Program-made: the position numbers and the translations under genes
Source of the DNA: Geminocystis sp. NIES-3709
GTDB taxonomy: Bacteria > Cyanobacteriota > Cyanobacteriia > Cyanobacteriales > Cyanobacteriaceae
Reading direction: 5' to 3'
Assembly (NCBI RefSeq): GCF_001548115.1
Contig: NZ_AP014821.1
Coordinates: 3,475,262 to 3,539,261, forward strand
DNA: 64,000 nucleotides
Notes under the pieces: generated by a model
The model's database searches: none
What the model was told of the DNA's origin: nothing
The model's input: the letters and a program-made list of their open reading frames with translations, nothing else
Shown: piece by piece, positions 1 to 9,321 of the stretch
Position numbering within the stretch: the stretch's first letter is position 1
Layout: each line of letters opens with the position of its first letter

Positions 1-122
1 ATTAAACTCAGATATTGTATCAGTACAATAATACCAATGAGACAAAACGGGAAAAATCAATTTTTCATCTTCCCTTTTTCCTTTTCCCTCTCTTTACCGA
101 GAATTTTATCTTGAACTGAGAT
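1..122. repeat. Partial intergenic repeat (mobile-element family, right end)
   Basis: The block carries a pyrimidine-rich stretch (TTCCCTTTTTCC and TTTTCCCTCTCTTTACCGA) and ends in TTGAACTGAGAT at 111-122. This resembles the right ends of the repeat copies at 9.2, 18.0, 28.1 and 38.2 kb. The left end is either outside the window or degenerate, so only a partial copy can be claimed. No gene is visible here. Confidence 0.45.
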
Positions 123-170
123 AAGATCTATTCTTTATTTCTTAGATTCCGTTATCTGTTCAAATTAATC

Positions 171-962
171 TTATTTAAGAGGCCACCATGATACTTTATC
201 TCTAGTGGAACTATATACTTCTTTTAATTCTTCAGGTTTGAGGATGTAAATAATATCATCAGAAGTATCATTTTCTTTATCTAAGGTGATTAAACCTTCT
301 TTTTGCATTCCTTTTAAAACTTGTTCAACAGTGCGCTGATTTAATTGACAGGCTTTAGCAATGACTTCAACGGATAAGTCAAAGGTATAAATTCCTTTTT
401 CGTTGGGTTGACTTTGTAATTCTCTCTCTTGATAAATTAATGATCTTAATAATGCAGCCACAGCTTGAGGGGGATAAGTACTACAGTTTAATAAATGATA
501 GGCAAATTTTTCCCTAAGTTCAAATAATTTAGCATATCGATCGCGTACAATATCGAAACGATCGTAAATTTGTTGTAAAGTATTAAGAGGTATTTTAGTA
601 ATATAAGTCGTTTTATAAGCCTCTACCAAACTGGGAAAACTCTTACTAGCTAATCCATAACTAAAAGGAAGACTACGCATCCCAAAACAACCCCCACCAT
701 AGGTAATTGAGATAATTCGATCGAGAGGGTTACTACGAACAATTACAGGGCCACCTTCTAAAATTATATAAAGACTATCTAAATTTTCATCGGGCAAAAA
801 TGCGGTAAATACAGGACGATTAGAAAATAATTTTTCCTTCGTGAGGCTTTCTGGTGGTAAAAAAGAACTCAATTCTTCCTGATTTAATCCTTGAAACAGA
901 TAAGAATTTTCTATAAGTGAAGTAATAATACTTGTTTCACTCAAATTTTTTTTCTTTGCCAT
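171..962 (-). CDS. Crp/Fnr-family transcriptional regulator
   Basis: 263-aa protein with an N-terminal cyclic-nucleotide-binding-type beta roll (about residues 20-150, including SLYIILEGG) and a C-terminal winged helix-turn-helix (about 190-250, LSVEVIAKACQLNQRTVEQV). This is the Crp/Fnr layout. The usual cAMP phosphate-binding cassette (GE...RxA) is not recognisable; the equivalent stretch reads GGGCFGMRSLPFS, so the ligand may not be cAMP. It is transcribed divergently from dnaE, with about 300 bp between the two starts. Fold and role as a DNA-binding regulator are secure; target genes are unknown. Confidence 0.8.
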   Translation of the reverse strand: MAKKKNLSETSIITSLIENSYLFQGLNQEELSSFLPPESLTKEKLFSNRPVFTAFLPDENLDSLYIILEGGPVIVRSNPLDRIISITYGGGCFGMRSLPFSYGLASKSFPSLVEAYKTTYITKIPLNTLQQIYDRFDIVRDRYAKLFELREKFAYHLLNCSTYPPQAVAALLRSLIYQERELQSQPNEKGIYTFDLSVEVIAKACQLNQRTVEQVLKGMQKEGLITLDKENDTSDDIIYILKPEELKEVYSSTRDKVSWWPLK

Positions 963-1259
963 TGTCCTGTAAGTTAATTAATTTTCTTTCTTAATTATAT
1001 TTTCCCACAGTTATGGACAACCTCAAGTTTAATTGCAATTTCATTTGATATAAAACCTATAAGTAACTTAAAACATTTTTAATATTTTTGTATTAAATAA
1101 ATATGAATTAGTATTGCTCAAGCTCGATGTAAGAAACTTTAATTAATAAGGGTTTAAAGGTGTTAATCAGAGAAAATTTGTGCAAATAAAAGTGTTTTTA
1201 AAAAAAAGTGCAAGTTAAGAAAGAGTAAAATAGATTAGTCGTTTTCAATTCCTCAGATA

Positions 1260-3884
1260 ATGTCTTTTGTTGGTTTACATATTCATACTGATTATAGTCT
1301 CCTCGATGGTGCTTCCCAAATTCCTGCTTTGATCGATCGTGCTACACAACTTAATATGCCTGCGATCGCCATTACCGATCATGGAGTGATGTATGGTGCA
1401 ATACAATTAATCAAAAATTGCATGAATAAAAATATTAAGCCAATTATTGGCAATGAAATGTATGTAATTAATGCAGACATAACCGAACAACAGAAAAAAA
1501 TTAGAAAATATCATCAAATTGTTTTGGCAAAAGATACTAAAGGTTATCAAAATTTAGTTAAATTAACCACTATTTCTCATCTTCAAGGAATGCAAGGAAA
1601 AGGGCCATTTGGACGACCTTGTATTAATAAAGAGTTATTAAAAGAATATCATGAAGGGTTAATCGTCACAAGTGCTTGTTTAGGAGGCGAAATTCCCCAA
1701 GCAATTTTGCAAGGAGATTATAAAAGAGCAAGGGAAGTAGCTAAGTGGTATAAAGGAGTTTTCGGTGATGATTTTTACTTAGAAATTCAAGATCATGGTT
1801 CTCAAGAGGATAGAATCGTCAATACTGAAATTGTTAAAATCAGTAAGAAATTAGAGATAAAAATAGTTGCAACGAATGATTCTCACTTTATTTCTTGTAA
1901 TGATGTAGAAGCCCATGACGCCCTTTTATGTATTAACACAAAGACAACTATTGATCAGTTAAAAAGACTGCGTTATTCAGGGACAGAATACCTTAAATCA
2001 GAAGAAGAAATGAGGTTATTATTTAGAGATCATCTTGATAATGAAACGATCGAAAAAGCTATCAAAAATACATTAGAAATAGCAGATAAAATTAAGCCTT
2101 ATCATGTATTAGGAGAACCTCGTATTCCTGATTATCAAGTACCCGCAGGACATACATCTGAAAGTTTTTTAGAAGAAGTGACATGGGAAGGACTATTAAA
2201 AAGATTCAAATGTTATCAACGCAGTGAAATTTCTCAAGAATATCGAGAGCGTTTAGAGTATGAATTAAAGATGATGGAGCAGATGGGTTTTTGCACCTAT
2301 TTCTTAGTAGTTTGGGACTATATTAAATATGCAAGAGATAATAACATTCCCGTAGGCCCAGGACGAGGTTCCGCTGCAGGATCTTTAGTTGCTTATGCTT
2401 TAGGAATAACGAATATTGATCCGGTTCATCATGGTTTATTATTTGAAAGATTTTTAAATCCTGAACGTAAATCTATGCCCGATGTGGATACTGATTTTTG
2501 CATAGATAAAAGGGATCAAATGATCAAATATGTCACAGATAAATATGGTGAAGATAAAGTTGCTCAAATTATTACTTTTAACCGTTTAACTTCAAAATCA
2601 GTATTAAAAGATGTGGCTAGAGTTCTTGATATTCCTTATTCTGAATCTGATCACATGGCAAAATTAATTCCCGTTTCAAGGGGAAAACCTACTAAATTAA
2701 AAGTGATGATTTCTGATGAAACACCATCCCCAGAATTTAAAGAAAAATATGATACCGATCCAAAAGTTCGTCGTTGGTTAGACATGGCAATTAGAATTGA
2801 AGGAACAAATAAAACATTTGGAGTTCATGCCGCAGGAGTTGTTATTTCTAGTCAAAGATTAGATGAAATTGTGCCTTTACAAAAAAATAATGAAGGTGCA
2901 GTTATTACTCAATATTTTATGGAAGATTTGGAGTCTTTAGGGTTATTAAAAATGGACTTTTTAGGGTTAAAAAATCTTACCACAATTCAAAAAACAGCAG
3001 AGTTAATTAAGCAAAATCAAAACATATCAATAGATGTGGATGAGTTGCCTTTGGGAGAAAGAAAAGCCTTAGAAATCATCGCGAAAGGTACAAGTAAAAA
3101 ATTACCATTTGATGTAGCACAAACTCATAAACTACTAGAAAGAGGAGATTTAGAAGGAATTTTTCAGCTAGAGTCTGACGGTATGAAAGAAATTGTCAAA
3201 GACTTAAAACCTTCGGGAATTGAGGATATTTCTTCTATTTTAGCCTTATATCGTCCCGGCCCTCTCGATGCTGGTTTAATTCCTATTTTTATTAACCGTA
3301 AACATGGACGAGAACCGATAAAATATGAACATCCTTTACTTGAACCTATTTTAAAAGAAACTTATGCAGTGCTTGTGTACCAAGAACAGATTATGAAAAT
3401 GGCACAAGACTTGGCAGGTTATTCTTTAGGGGAGGCAGATTTGTTACGTCGTGCTATGGGTAAAAAGAAAGCCTCTGAGATGCAAAAACATCGAGAAAAT
3501 TTTATTGATGGTTCGATAAAAAATGGAGTCAGTCAGGTAATTGCCGAAAGTTTATTTGAGCAAATGGTGAAATTTGCTGAGTATTGTTTAAGCTATGATA
3601 CGGAAGTTTTAACAGTAGAATATGGGGCTATTCCTATTGGTAAAATAGTCCAAGAAAAGATTAATTGTCAAGTTTATAGTGTGGATAAAAATGGTTTTAT
3701 TTATACTCAATATATCAAACAATGGCACGATCGAGGAATGCAAGAAGTGTTTGAATATGAGTTAGAAGACGGCAGAATTATTCGAGCAACAAAAGACCAT
3801 AAAATGATGATTCAAGATGGTAGAATGGTAGAAGTCGATCGAATTTTTGAGGAAGGATTAGACTTATTAGAAATCAAAAATTAG
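1260..3884 (+). CDS. dnaE: DNA polymerase III alpha subunit, N-terminal half with split-intein N-fragment
   Basis: 874 aa. The replicative polymerase catalytic subunit is split in two genes in cyanobacteria and joined by protein trans-splicing. Visible parts: PHP domain (HIHTDYS at 7-13), PGRGSAAGS near 365, the palm motif PDVDTDF at 407-413 and the third catalytic aspartate in MDFLGL (D566). The extein ends at ...KFAEY. Cys776 then begins a 99-residue intein N-fragment ([14 protein letters not shown]..., RATKDHK, ending EIKN). The C-half, carrying the intein C-fragment and the rest of DnaE, is not in this window. The ATG at 1260 precedes the conserved [12 protein letters not shown]. It is a single gene with its own upstream region. 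Confidence 0.97.
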   Translation: MSFVGLHIHTDYSLLDGASQIPALIDRATQLNMPAIAITDHGVMYGAIQLIKNCMNKNIKPIIGNEMYVINADITEQQKKIRKYHQIVLAKDTKGYQNLVKLTTISHLQGMQGKGPFGRPCINKELLKEYHEGLIVTSACLGGEIPQAILQGDYKRAREVAKWYKGVFGDDFYLEIQDHGSQEDRIVNTEIVKISKKLEIKIVATNDSHFISCNDVEAHDALLCINTKTTIDQLKRLRYSGTEYLKSEEEMRLLFRDHLDNETIEKAIKNTLEIADKIKPYHVLGEPRIPDYQVPAGHTSESFLEEVTWEGLLKRFKCYQRSEISQEYRERLEYELKMMEQMGFCTYFLVVWDYIKYARDNNIPVGPGRGSAAGSLVAYALGITNIDPVHHGLLFERFLNPERKSMPDVDTDFCIDKRDQMIKYVTDKYGEDKVAQIITFNRLTSKSVLKDVARVLDIPYSESDHMAKLIPVSRGKPTKLKVMISDETPSPEFKEKYDTDPKVRRWLDMAIRIEGTNKTFGVHAAGVVISSQRLDEIVPLQKNNEGAVITQYFMEDLESLGLLKMDFLGLKNLTTIQKTAELIKQNQNISIDVDELPLGERKALEIIAKGTSKKLPFDVAQTHKLLERGDLEGIFQLESDGMKEIVKDLKPSGIEDISSILALYRPGPLDAGLIPIFINRKHGREPIKYEHPLLEPILKETYAVLVYQEQIMKMAQDLAGYSLGEADLLRRAMGKKKASEMQKHRENFIDGSIKNGVSQVIAESLFEQMVKFAEYCLSYDTEVLTVEYGAIPIGKIVQEKINCQVYSVDKNGFIYTQYIKQWHDRGMQEVFEYELEDGRIIRATKDHKMMIQDGRMVEVDRIFEEGLDLLEIKN
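3585..3884 (+). other. DnaE split intein N-fragment (IntN)
   Basis: Residues 776-874 of the protein. The nucleophile Cys1 codon is TGT at 3585-3587. Block A is [14 protein letters not shown] and block B contains RATKDHK (with the TxxH-type T and H). The fragment ends at the stop codon. It has the length and motifs of the naturally split cyanobacterial DnaE inteins such as those of Nostoc and Synechocystis. It acts with an IntC fragment encoded elsewhere to ligate the two DnaE halves. Confidence 0.96.
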
Positions 3885-4081
3885 AATTAGAAATTTAAAA
3901 TTAGAAATGGAAATTATATATAAAATCTAAAACCTAGCCTTTATATATAATCATCATCGAATTATAAAAATGCAATTGTTATAAATTAATAGTTTTAATT
4001 TAACCTAACACTTATTACCTAAAACCTAATACCTTTTTTATAATTTAGGACATTGACACCTAAGAGTCTGAAAAAACTAAT

Positions 4082-4693
4082 TTATTTATTTATAAATTGA
4101 TCAAAAACTTCGCTAAAATCTTTTCGCATAAACTCATGATGACTTTTTTTAAGCCAGTTAAAACTATATAAATTTATTGCCTTAAATTGTTCATCAGGTA
4201 AAGCATTATTTGTATAAGGTTTTAAACTTTTACTAGCTAAATCAAGACTTTGTTGTGCATAGTGTAAATAGTGTTGATTTTCTGCCTGAATTGAGCTTAT
4301 TTTCACTAAAGTTTTATATAAATCTTTTAAGGCTTCTATGTCTTGTTTTATAACATCGATCGAGTAAGAAATATTACCAATATTAAACTTAATTTCAATG
4401 TCTAAATCGACTGTACCAGCAGTTTCTAAAGTAACATCAGTAATGGGATTACTTTTATAGCTATAGCGTTTTAATAATCGTTTTTTGCTGGTAGCAGAAG
4501 CGCCATCTAAATGAATCAAAGCATAATTTGTAAAACAATATTCATCAGATTTAGACTTAATTAAAAAATAGATTTTTTCTCCATCTTCGTATAGAATATA
4601 ATCGTCAGATTCGACTTTATGGAAGTCTTTGGGCTGAATAATAGCACCAATATCACTTAAACCTAATACATCAGAAGCAATATTTTTAAACAT
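4082..4693 (-). CDS. YvbH-like PH-domain protein (DUF1696 type)
   Basis: 203 aa, soluble, with no signal peptide. The N-terminal part (MFKNIASDVLGLSDIG, then SDDYILYEDGEKIYFLIKSK and YCFTNYALIHLDG) is the bacterial pleckstrin-homology domain of the YvbH family. The C-terminal 60 residues (EQFKAINLYSFNWLKKSHHEF) match the YvbH-type oligomerisation segment. Family members are about 200 aa, so the gene looks complete. Biochemical role is unknown. It sits 7 bp downstream of the secreted SPOR-like gene on the same strand, so the two may be cotranscribed. Confidence 0.75.
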   Translation of the reverse strand: MFKNIASDVLGLSDIGAIIQPKDFHKVESDDYILYEDGEKIYFLIKSKSDEYCFTNYALIHLDGASATSKKRLLKRYSYKSNPITDVTLETAGTVDLDIEIKFNIGNISYSIDVIKQDIEALKDLYKTLVKISSIQAENQHYLHYAQQSLDLASKSLKPYTNNALPDEQFKAINLYSFNWLKKSHHEFMRKDFSEVFDQFINK

Positions 4694-4700
4694 GATTTTC

Positions 4701-5654
4701 TTACCTATTAATAGTTAAAAGTTCTGTATCTAAGCCGATACTTTTAAAAGATTGAGAGACTTCTTGGGCTTTTTCTGGGGAACTAAATACTCCCACCTGT
4801 AGCATAGATTGTCCTCTTACATTGGCTCTAAAGGCTTCGGGATATAATGATTTTACCTGTGATTCTTGGTTTTGATTATTTACTCTTACTAAAACTTTAT
4901 AAATGTTATTAGGAGATGAAGATAAAGAAGATATTGACTCAGGAATTTGATTATTTTGTGGAGTTGTGGGAGAGTTAGATAGTACTAAAATATCATTTAA
5001 ACTTCTTCTTCTACCGGGGTTTGTTGATGGTACGATCGAGGTATTTTCTACCGTAGGAGTATTAGAGGTATTTTGAGGAGTAGAATTAGGACTGATATTG
5101 ATCGATCGAACATTACTATTAGAATTATTGATGATTTTTTTGTCTAATATGTTATCTTGATTCTCTTGGGGAGTACCATCAAAAGGTGAAAGTGAAGATA
5201 CCGATACATCATTTTTCTGACTTTCTATGGCTTCATTATCTGGAGAATTGGGGTTGATATTATTTGGGGAATTGCGATAAGGTTCCGATAATGGCGGAAT
5301 TTGTGGTAAGGTTTTATTCGATTTAATCACATTTCCTGACACCATATTAGGACGAGAGGGAGTCGGATTACCATTAATAAATATTTCTTCTAGGTTATTA
5401 TTTAGATTCTGTGTTGGTAAAGATTGATTATTGATAGGAGTAGGAGAAACAGAATTAGTTTTTGTGGCTTGTGGTTGACTAATAACAGGAGGAGTATCAA
5501 ATCCTGAATCATTGTAAGGATCGATCGAAATATCAATGTTAGCAAAAGCATTCAGAGTAAAAATAGGGGAAATTAAAACTCCGATACTGGTAAGAGATAA
5601 GAATAAGAAATTAGGAGATGATTTTGTAGCAGAAAAAATGGTAGATTTATTCAT
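4701..5654 (-). CDS. Secreted/anchored low-complexity protein with C-terminal SPOR-like domain
   Basis: 317 aa. The N-terminus carries an uncleaved or cleavable hydrophobic segment (about residues 14-39, FLFLSLTSIGVLISPIF). Residues 40-245 are Asn/Ser/Pro/Gln-rich and probably disordered. The C-terminal 65 residues (YKVLVRVNNQNQESQVKSLYPEAF... MLQVGVFSSPEKAQEVSQSF) look like the SPOR fold that binds denuded peptidoglycan. The GxFSSxxKAxxVxxxLxxxGL pattern supports that. Probable envelope protein; partner unknown. It precedes the YvbH-like gene. Confidence 0.6.
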   Translation of the reverse strand: MNKSTIFSATKSSPNFLFLSLTSIGVLISPIFTLNAFANIDISIDPYNDSGFDTPPVISQPQATKTNSVSPTPINNQSLPTQNLNNNLEEIFINGNPTPSRPNMVSGNVIKSNKTLPQIPPLSEPYRNSPNNINPNSPDNEAIESQKNDVSVSSLSPFDGTPQENQDNILDKKIINNSNSNVRSINISPNSTPQNTSNTPTVENTSIVPSTNPGRRRSLNDILVLSNSPTTPQNNQIPESISSLSSSPNNIYKVLVRVNNQNQESQVKSLYPEAFRANVRGQSMLQVGVFSSPEKAQEVSQSFKSIGLDTELLTINR

Positions 5655-5830
5655 AGTCTTACTTTCTTAATATAATATTTTTAATAATTTGAGATCATCA
5701 ATATCAAGTTAGTTCGATCGGTCAAAAAATGGATATTTCTAGTAAGGACTTTATTCCGTGAACAAACAATCAAATTAGATACTAAATTTAATATATTTTA
5801 CTAGCTTATGCCAAAAGATGGGAAAAATAA

Positions 5831-6532
5831 CTAATTTGTTTCTCCGTGACGATTATGGTATTTTTTCATCAAATCAGGACGTTTTCTTTCTGTAGCTTCT
5901 AATTGTTTCTGATAACGCCATTTTGCAATTTCTTGATGATTGCCCGATCGTAATACAGGGGGAACTTCCCAGTCTCTAAATACAGGAGGTCTAGTATAAT
6001 GAGGATAATCTAATAAATCATCTTCAAAACTATCCGCATATATCGATTCTACTTTACCTACGGTACCAGGTAACAGTCTTACTACCCCATTAATGAGAGT
6101 TAAAGCTGGAATTTCACCGCTAGTTAAGACAAAATCACCGATTGAGACTTCTCTTGTAACTAAATGTTGTACTCTTTCATCAACTCCCTCATAATGTCCG
6201 CAAATCAAAACTAACTGCTCATAATTAGTTGCCAAATTTCTCAATAAATCCTGATTAAGAGTTTCTCCTTGGGGAGTTAATAAAATTACATCTCTGGATT
6301 TTAAAACAGGTAAAGACTCCACTGCCGCAAAAATAGGTTCAGGTTTTAACACCATACCAACCCCACCACCATAGGGAATGTCATCAACACTATGGTGTTT
6401 ATCCGTCGTAAAATCTCTCGGATTAATGAGATTAACTTTTGCAATCCCTTTATTTAAAGCCTTCCCTAATAATCCACATTCTAAGGGAGTTTGAAAAAAG
6501 TTAGGAAAAAGTGTAATAACATCAATTTGCAC
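5831..6532 (-). CDS. trmD: tRNA (guanine-N1-)-methyltransferase TrmD
   Basis: SPOUT-class enzyme that methylates G37 of tRNAs and so limits frameshifting. Motifs: VQIDVITLFPNFF at the start, DDIPYGGGVGMV, and the trefoil-knot SAM site LICGHYEGVDERV with GDFVLTSGEIPAL. I choose the GTG at 6532 (VQIDVITLFP, 233 aa) because TrmD proteins begin at this sequence. An ATG 39 bp upstream (6571) would add 13 unconserved residues. Confidence 0.95.
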   Translation of the reverse strand: MQIDVITLFPNFFQTPLECGLLGKALNKGIAKVNLINPRDFTTDKHHSVDDIPYGGGVGMVLKPEPIFAAVESLPVLKSRDVILLTPQGETLNQDLLRNLATNYEQLVLICGHYEGVDERVQHLVTREVSIGDFVLTSGEIPALTLINGVVRLLPGTVGKVESIYADSFEDDLLDYPHYTRPPVFRDWEVPPVLRSGNHQEIAKWRYQKQLEATERKRPDLMKKYHNRHGETN

Positions 6533-6724
6533 GGTAATTGTGAAAAATTTTATCGCATGGCACTCATTCATTATAATTTATTATGGGTTATAAGAAATTA
6601 GCAATTAGCAGTTAGCAATTTTTAAAAGAGCGACTAAATTATTCATTCTTCATTCTTCAATGGCAATATTTTGTTACTCTCCAGTTAAATCACATCTAAC
6701 ACCTTATTATTGACAGTATATATT

Positions 6725-7324
6725 ATGAGTAGTTTTCGAGTAGGAATAGCAGGGCCTGTAGGTTCTGGTAAGACAGCATTATTAGATGCTTTATGTAAAA
6801 GTATGAGGAAGAATTATTCTTTAGCGGCAGTTACAAATGATATTTATACCCAAGAAGATGCTCAATTTTTAGTCAAATCTCAGGCTTTACCACCAGAAAG
6901 AATTAGAGGTGTAGAAACAGGAGGATGCCCTCACACCGCCATTCGAGAGGATGCGTCGATTAATATTGAAGCCATAGAAGAATTAGAATCATTATTTAGT
7001 GATTTAAAATTAGTATTTGTAGAAAGTGGGGGGGATAATTTAGCGGCAACTTTTAGCCCAGAATTAGTCGATTTAACTATCTATGTTATTGATGTAGCGG
7101 CAGGAGATAAAATACCCCGAAAAGGTGGGCCTGGTATCACAAAATCTGATTTACTGGTTATAAATAAGATAGATTTAGCACCTTATGTCGGTGCAAGTTT
7201 AGAAGTTATGACAAGGGATACGAAAAAGATGCGTGGAAATAAACCTTTTGTTTTCACTAACCTTAAAACAGGATTAGGCTTAAATGAAGTTATTGATTTT
7301 ATTCAATTTCATTATAGTAATTAA
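6725..7324 (+). CDS. ureG: Urease accessory GTPase UreG
   Basis: 199 aa from the ATG at 6725 ([17 protein letters not shown]); an in-frame TTG at 6710 is less likely. P-loop GPVGSGKT, the metal-binding GGCPH motif, [16 protein letters not shown] and the guanine-specificity NKID are all present. UreG delivers Ni2+ to urease together with UreE, UreF and UreH. No other urease gene lies in the window. Scattered urease genes are common in cyanobacteria. Confidence 0.95.
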   Translation: MSSFRVGIAGPVGSGKTALLDALCKSMRKNYSLAAVTNDIYTQEDAQFLVKSQALPPERIRGVETGGCPHTAIREDASINIEAIEELESLFSDLKLVFVESGGDNLAATFSPELVDLTIYVIDVAAGDKIPRKGGPGITKSDLLVINKIDLAPYVGASLEVMTRDTKKMRGNKPFVFTNLKTGLGLNEVIDFIQFHYSN

Positions 7325-7409
7325 CAGAATTTACCTTAATTCAAGTATATAGCAATCCTAAATCATTTATGAAAATTTTGTTTGGTACGATTGTGTAAGC
7401 ATATCTTCC

Positions 7410-7449
7410 TTAACTCCTTTAAAAAGAGAGGAATTAACCTTTTATTTTC
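7410..7449 (+). terminator. Possible weak terminator after ureG
   Basis: TTAACTCCT and AGGAATTAA can pair with one mismatch around a 10-nt loop, followed by a T-rich run (CCTTTTATTTTC). It lies 85 bp after the ureG stop. The stem is AT-rich and the call is tentative. Confidence 0.3.
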
Positions 7450-7571
7450 TTACAATATAGAACCCATTTGAGATCTATTTTAAAAACCTTACGCAATAAG
7501 TGCTACCTTCAATATCAATTTTTGTACAATATTGACTGAATAATGATTCTAGGAAAGATACCAAATAAGTT

Positions 7572-9008
7572 CTATAGAGAAGATATGGCACGGCGACGAT
7601 TTTCCAAAATTTGACCAATTTCTCTGGCAAAACTGGGTTGACGTTCAATCATTTGATTCACGATCGCACTTGATAAAGTCATTACTTCCATATCCTCCAC
7701 TGCCTGAATAGATATACGACTAGGCTCTCCTGAAAATAATGCCATTTCACCAAAAAACTCTCCCACTTTCAATCGTAAGACTTCTTCTTCTTCTCCATTA
7801 TTATTTTTAATTAACATCCGAGCTTCTCCCGAAATGATAATATAAAGAGCTTGTCCCGAATCTCCTTGTCTAACGGCATATTCTCTTTTACCAAAATGTT
7901 GTAAGACAATACCAGTGGTGAGAGTATGTAAATTATCAGCTTCTCTGTCTAAGGGTACAAAAGACGGAATTGATTGTAGGCTTTGTGCCATCTTGTTAGA
8001 TATTCCTTGGGCTTGATATGTTGGTCCGTTATAGTGATAGAGGGTACGAATAGGAAAAGGGATGTTTAAATTATGACGTTGGGCGGCGTACCAAATTCTA
8101 CTCACAAAAGTATCTCTAATTTCTTCAAGATTGCCATAATCTTCGATATAAAATTTCACTTCATAGTTAATGGCTGAATCATCATAGGATAGAGTAAATA
8201 CTTGTGGTTCAGGATTAGTTAATATTCCTTCGGTGGTAAGGGCGGTATTTTTCAGTACTTTTTTGGCAAGGTTAGGGGGATCTTGATAGGAAAAACCAAT
8301 ACTAAATCTTTCAGCATGAAGGCGTAAGGGTTGACTGAAGTTTCTGATTATTTCCGCACTAATGACTTTATGGGGGATAATTACCATTTCCTTTTCTAAG
8401 GTTTGTAAACGTACTGCCCTCCAATTTATATCAATAACTTGTCCGACTAAATCCCCGACTTTGAGCCAATCTCCCACATTAAAAGGGCGTTCAAATAATA
8501 AAGCAATACCTGACATGACACTTCCGAGGGTATCTTGTAAGGCTAAAGCAATGACGATCGAACTTACTCCTAATGCCGCCGCTAACCCTGCTAAATCAGC
8601 ATTCCAAACTTTCGCCAGAACGATACCGATACCGACTATGATTAAAAATAAGCGAGATATATCAACTAATAGTTTCGGCACTCTCGATCGCCAAGTATCA
8701 ATGTTAGCCTGTTGAAATAGTATGGTGTTAAAAAGAGATAAAGCCCCATGAATTAAACATACCCAAAAAAAAGTTTGTACCCCTTTCATCAGGTTACTAT
8801 TTTTGTCCACTAACAGAATATATTGTAATAACAACATCAATACGAGGACGGGTAAAACTAAATTACGCACAATGTTAAGGGTGGAGGCAATAGCTTTACC
8901 TTGTCGTTGAAAGCGATGACTTAATTCTCCTAAACTAATAATTAAGAAAGGAAAACCCAGAATAAGGGCGATCGCCCACAGTAGAGTATTAGGATTACTT
9001 TGATTCAT
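7572..9008 (-). CDS. MscS-family mechanosensitive channel with C-terminal cyclic-nucleotide-binding domain
   Basis: 478 aa. Four or five hydrophobic helices occupy residues 7-175. The pore-lining helix (GLAAALGVSSIVIALALQDTLG) is followed by the MscS beta domain (FNVGDWLKVGDLVGQVIDINWRAVRL). The C-terminal 110 residues are a cNMP-binding roll with a phosphate-cassette-like FGEMALFSGEPSRIS. Domain order therefore suggests an inner-membrane channel gated or tuned by a cyclic nucleotide. The gene directly upstream on the same strand encodes an adenylate cyclase, 313 bp away, but a repeat element lies between them. Confidence 0.88.
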   Translation of the reverse strand: MNQSNPNTLLWAIALILGFPFLIISLGELSHRFQRQGKAIASTLNIVRNLVLPVLVLMLLLQYILLVDKNSNLMKGVQTFFWVCLIHGALSLFNTILFQQANIDTWRSRVPKLLVDISRLFLIIVGIGIVLAKVWNADLAGLAAALGVSSIVIALALQDTLGSVMSGIALLFERPFNVGDWLKVGDLVGQVIDINWRAVRLQTLEKEMVIIPHKVISAEIIRNFSQPLRLHAERFSIGFSYQDPPNLAKKVLKNTALTTEGILTNPEPQVFTLSYDDSAINYEVKFYIEDYGNLEEIRDTFVSRIWYAAQRHNLNIPFPIRTLYHYNGPTYQAQGISNKMAQSLQSIPSFVPLDREADNLHTLTTGIVLQHFGKREYAVRQGDSGQALYIIISGEARMLIKNNNGEEEEVLRLKVGEFFGEMALFSGEPSRISIQAVEDMEVMTLSSAIVNQMIERQPSFAREIGQILENRRRAISSL

Positions 9009-9158
9009 AAATTGTTCAAATCTGGGGAAGTTGGGGATAATATACAGACAAAGGAGATGATTAGGTCATTTCTAAATTCTAAAATTGTTTATTATTTCTG
9101 AGTATATTTTTTACAAGTATTAAGGTTTTTTATCCTATTTCCTATCTCCTTGTTATAG

Positions 9159-9320
9159 ACCTGAGTTCGATGAGTGAAACTCTTGTATTTACAAGGTTTT
9201 GATAGTCATAATTAACGTAATTTTATGAGAAAAACACGATTAAATTGGAGAAAACTCCCTAACACCCCAAAACCCTAATACTCTAAAATCTTAACCGACA
9301 ATTCTTTATAGAACTCAGAT
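9159..9320. mobile_element. MITE-like element copy A (162 bp)
   Basis: Left end ACCTGAGTTCGA and right end TAGAACTCAGAT are imperfect inverted repeats. The heptamer GTTATAG flanks the element on both sides (9152-9158 and 9321-9327), a clear 7-bp target duplication. No ORF is inside. It sits between the adenylate cyclase and the MscS channel genes. Confidence 0.7.
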
Positions 9321-9321
9321 G

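Noticed and set aside
8362-8715. 117-codon plus-strand ORF
   Set aside because: It is the antisense shadow of the MscS pore and beta domain, with no independent features.
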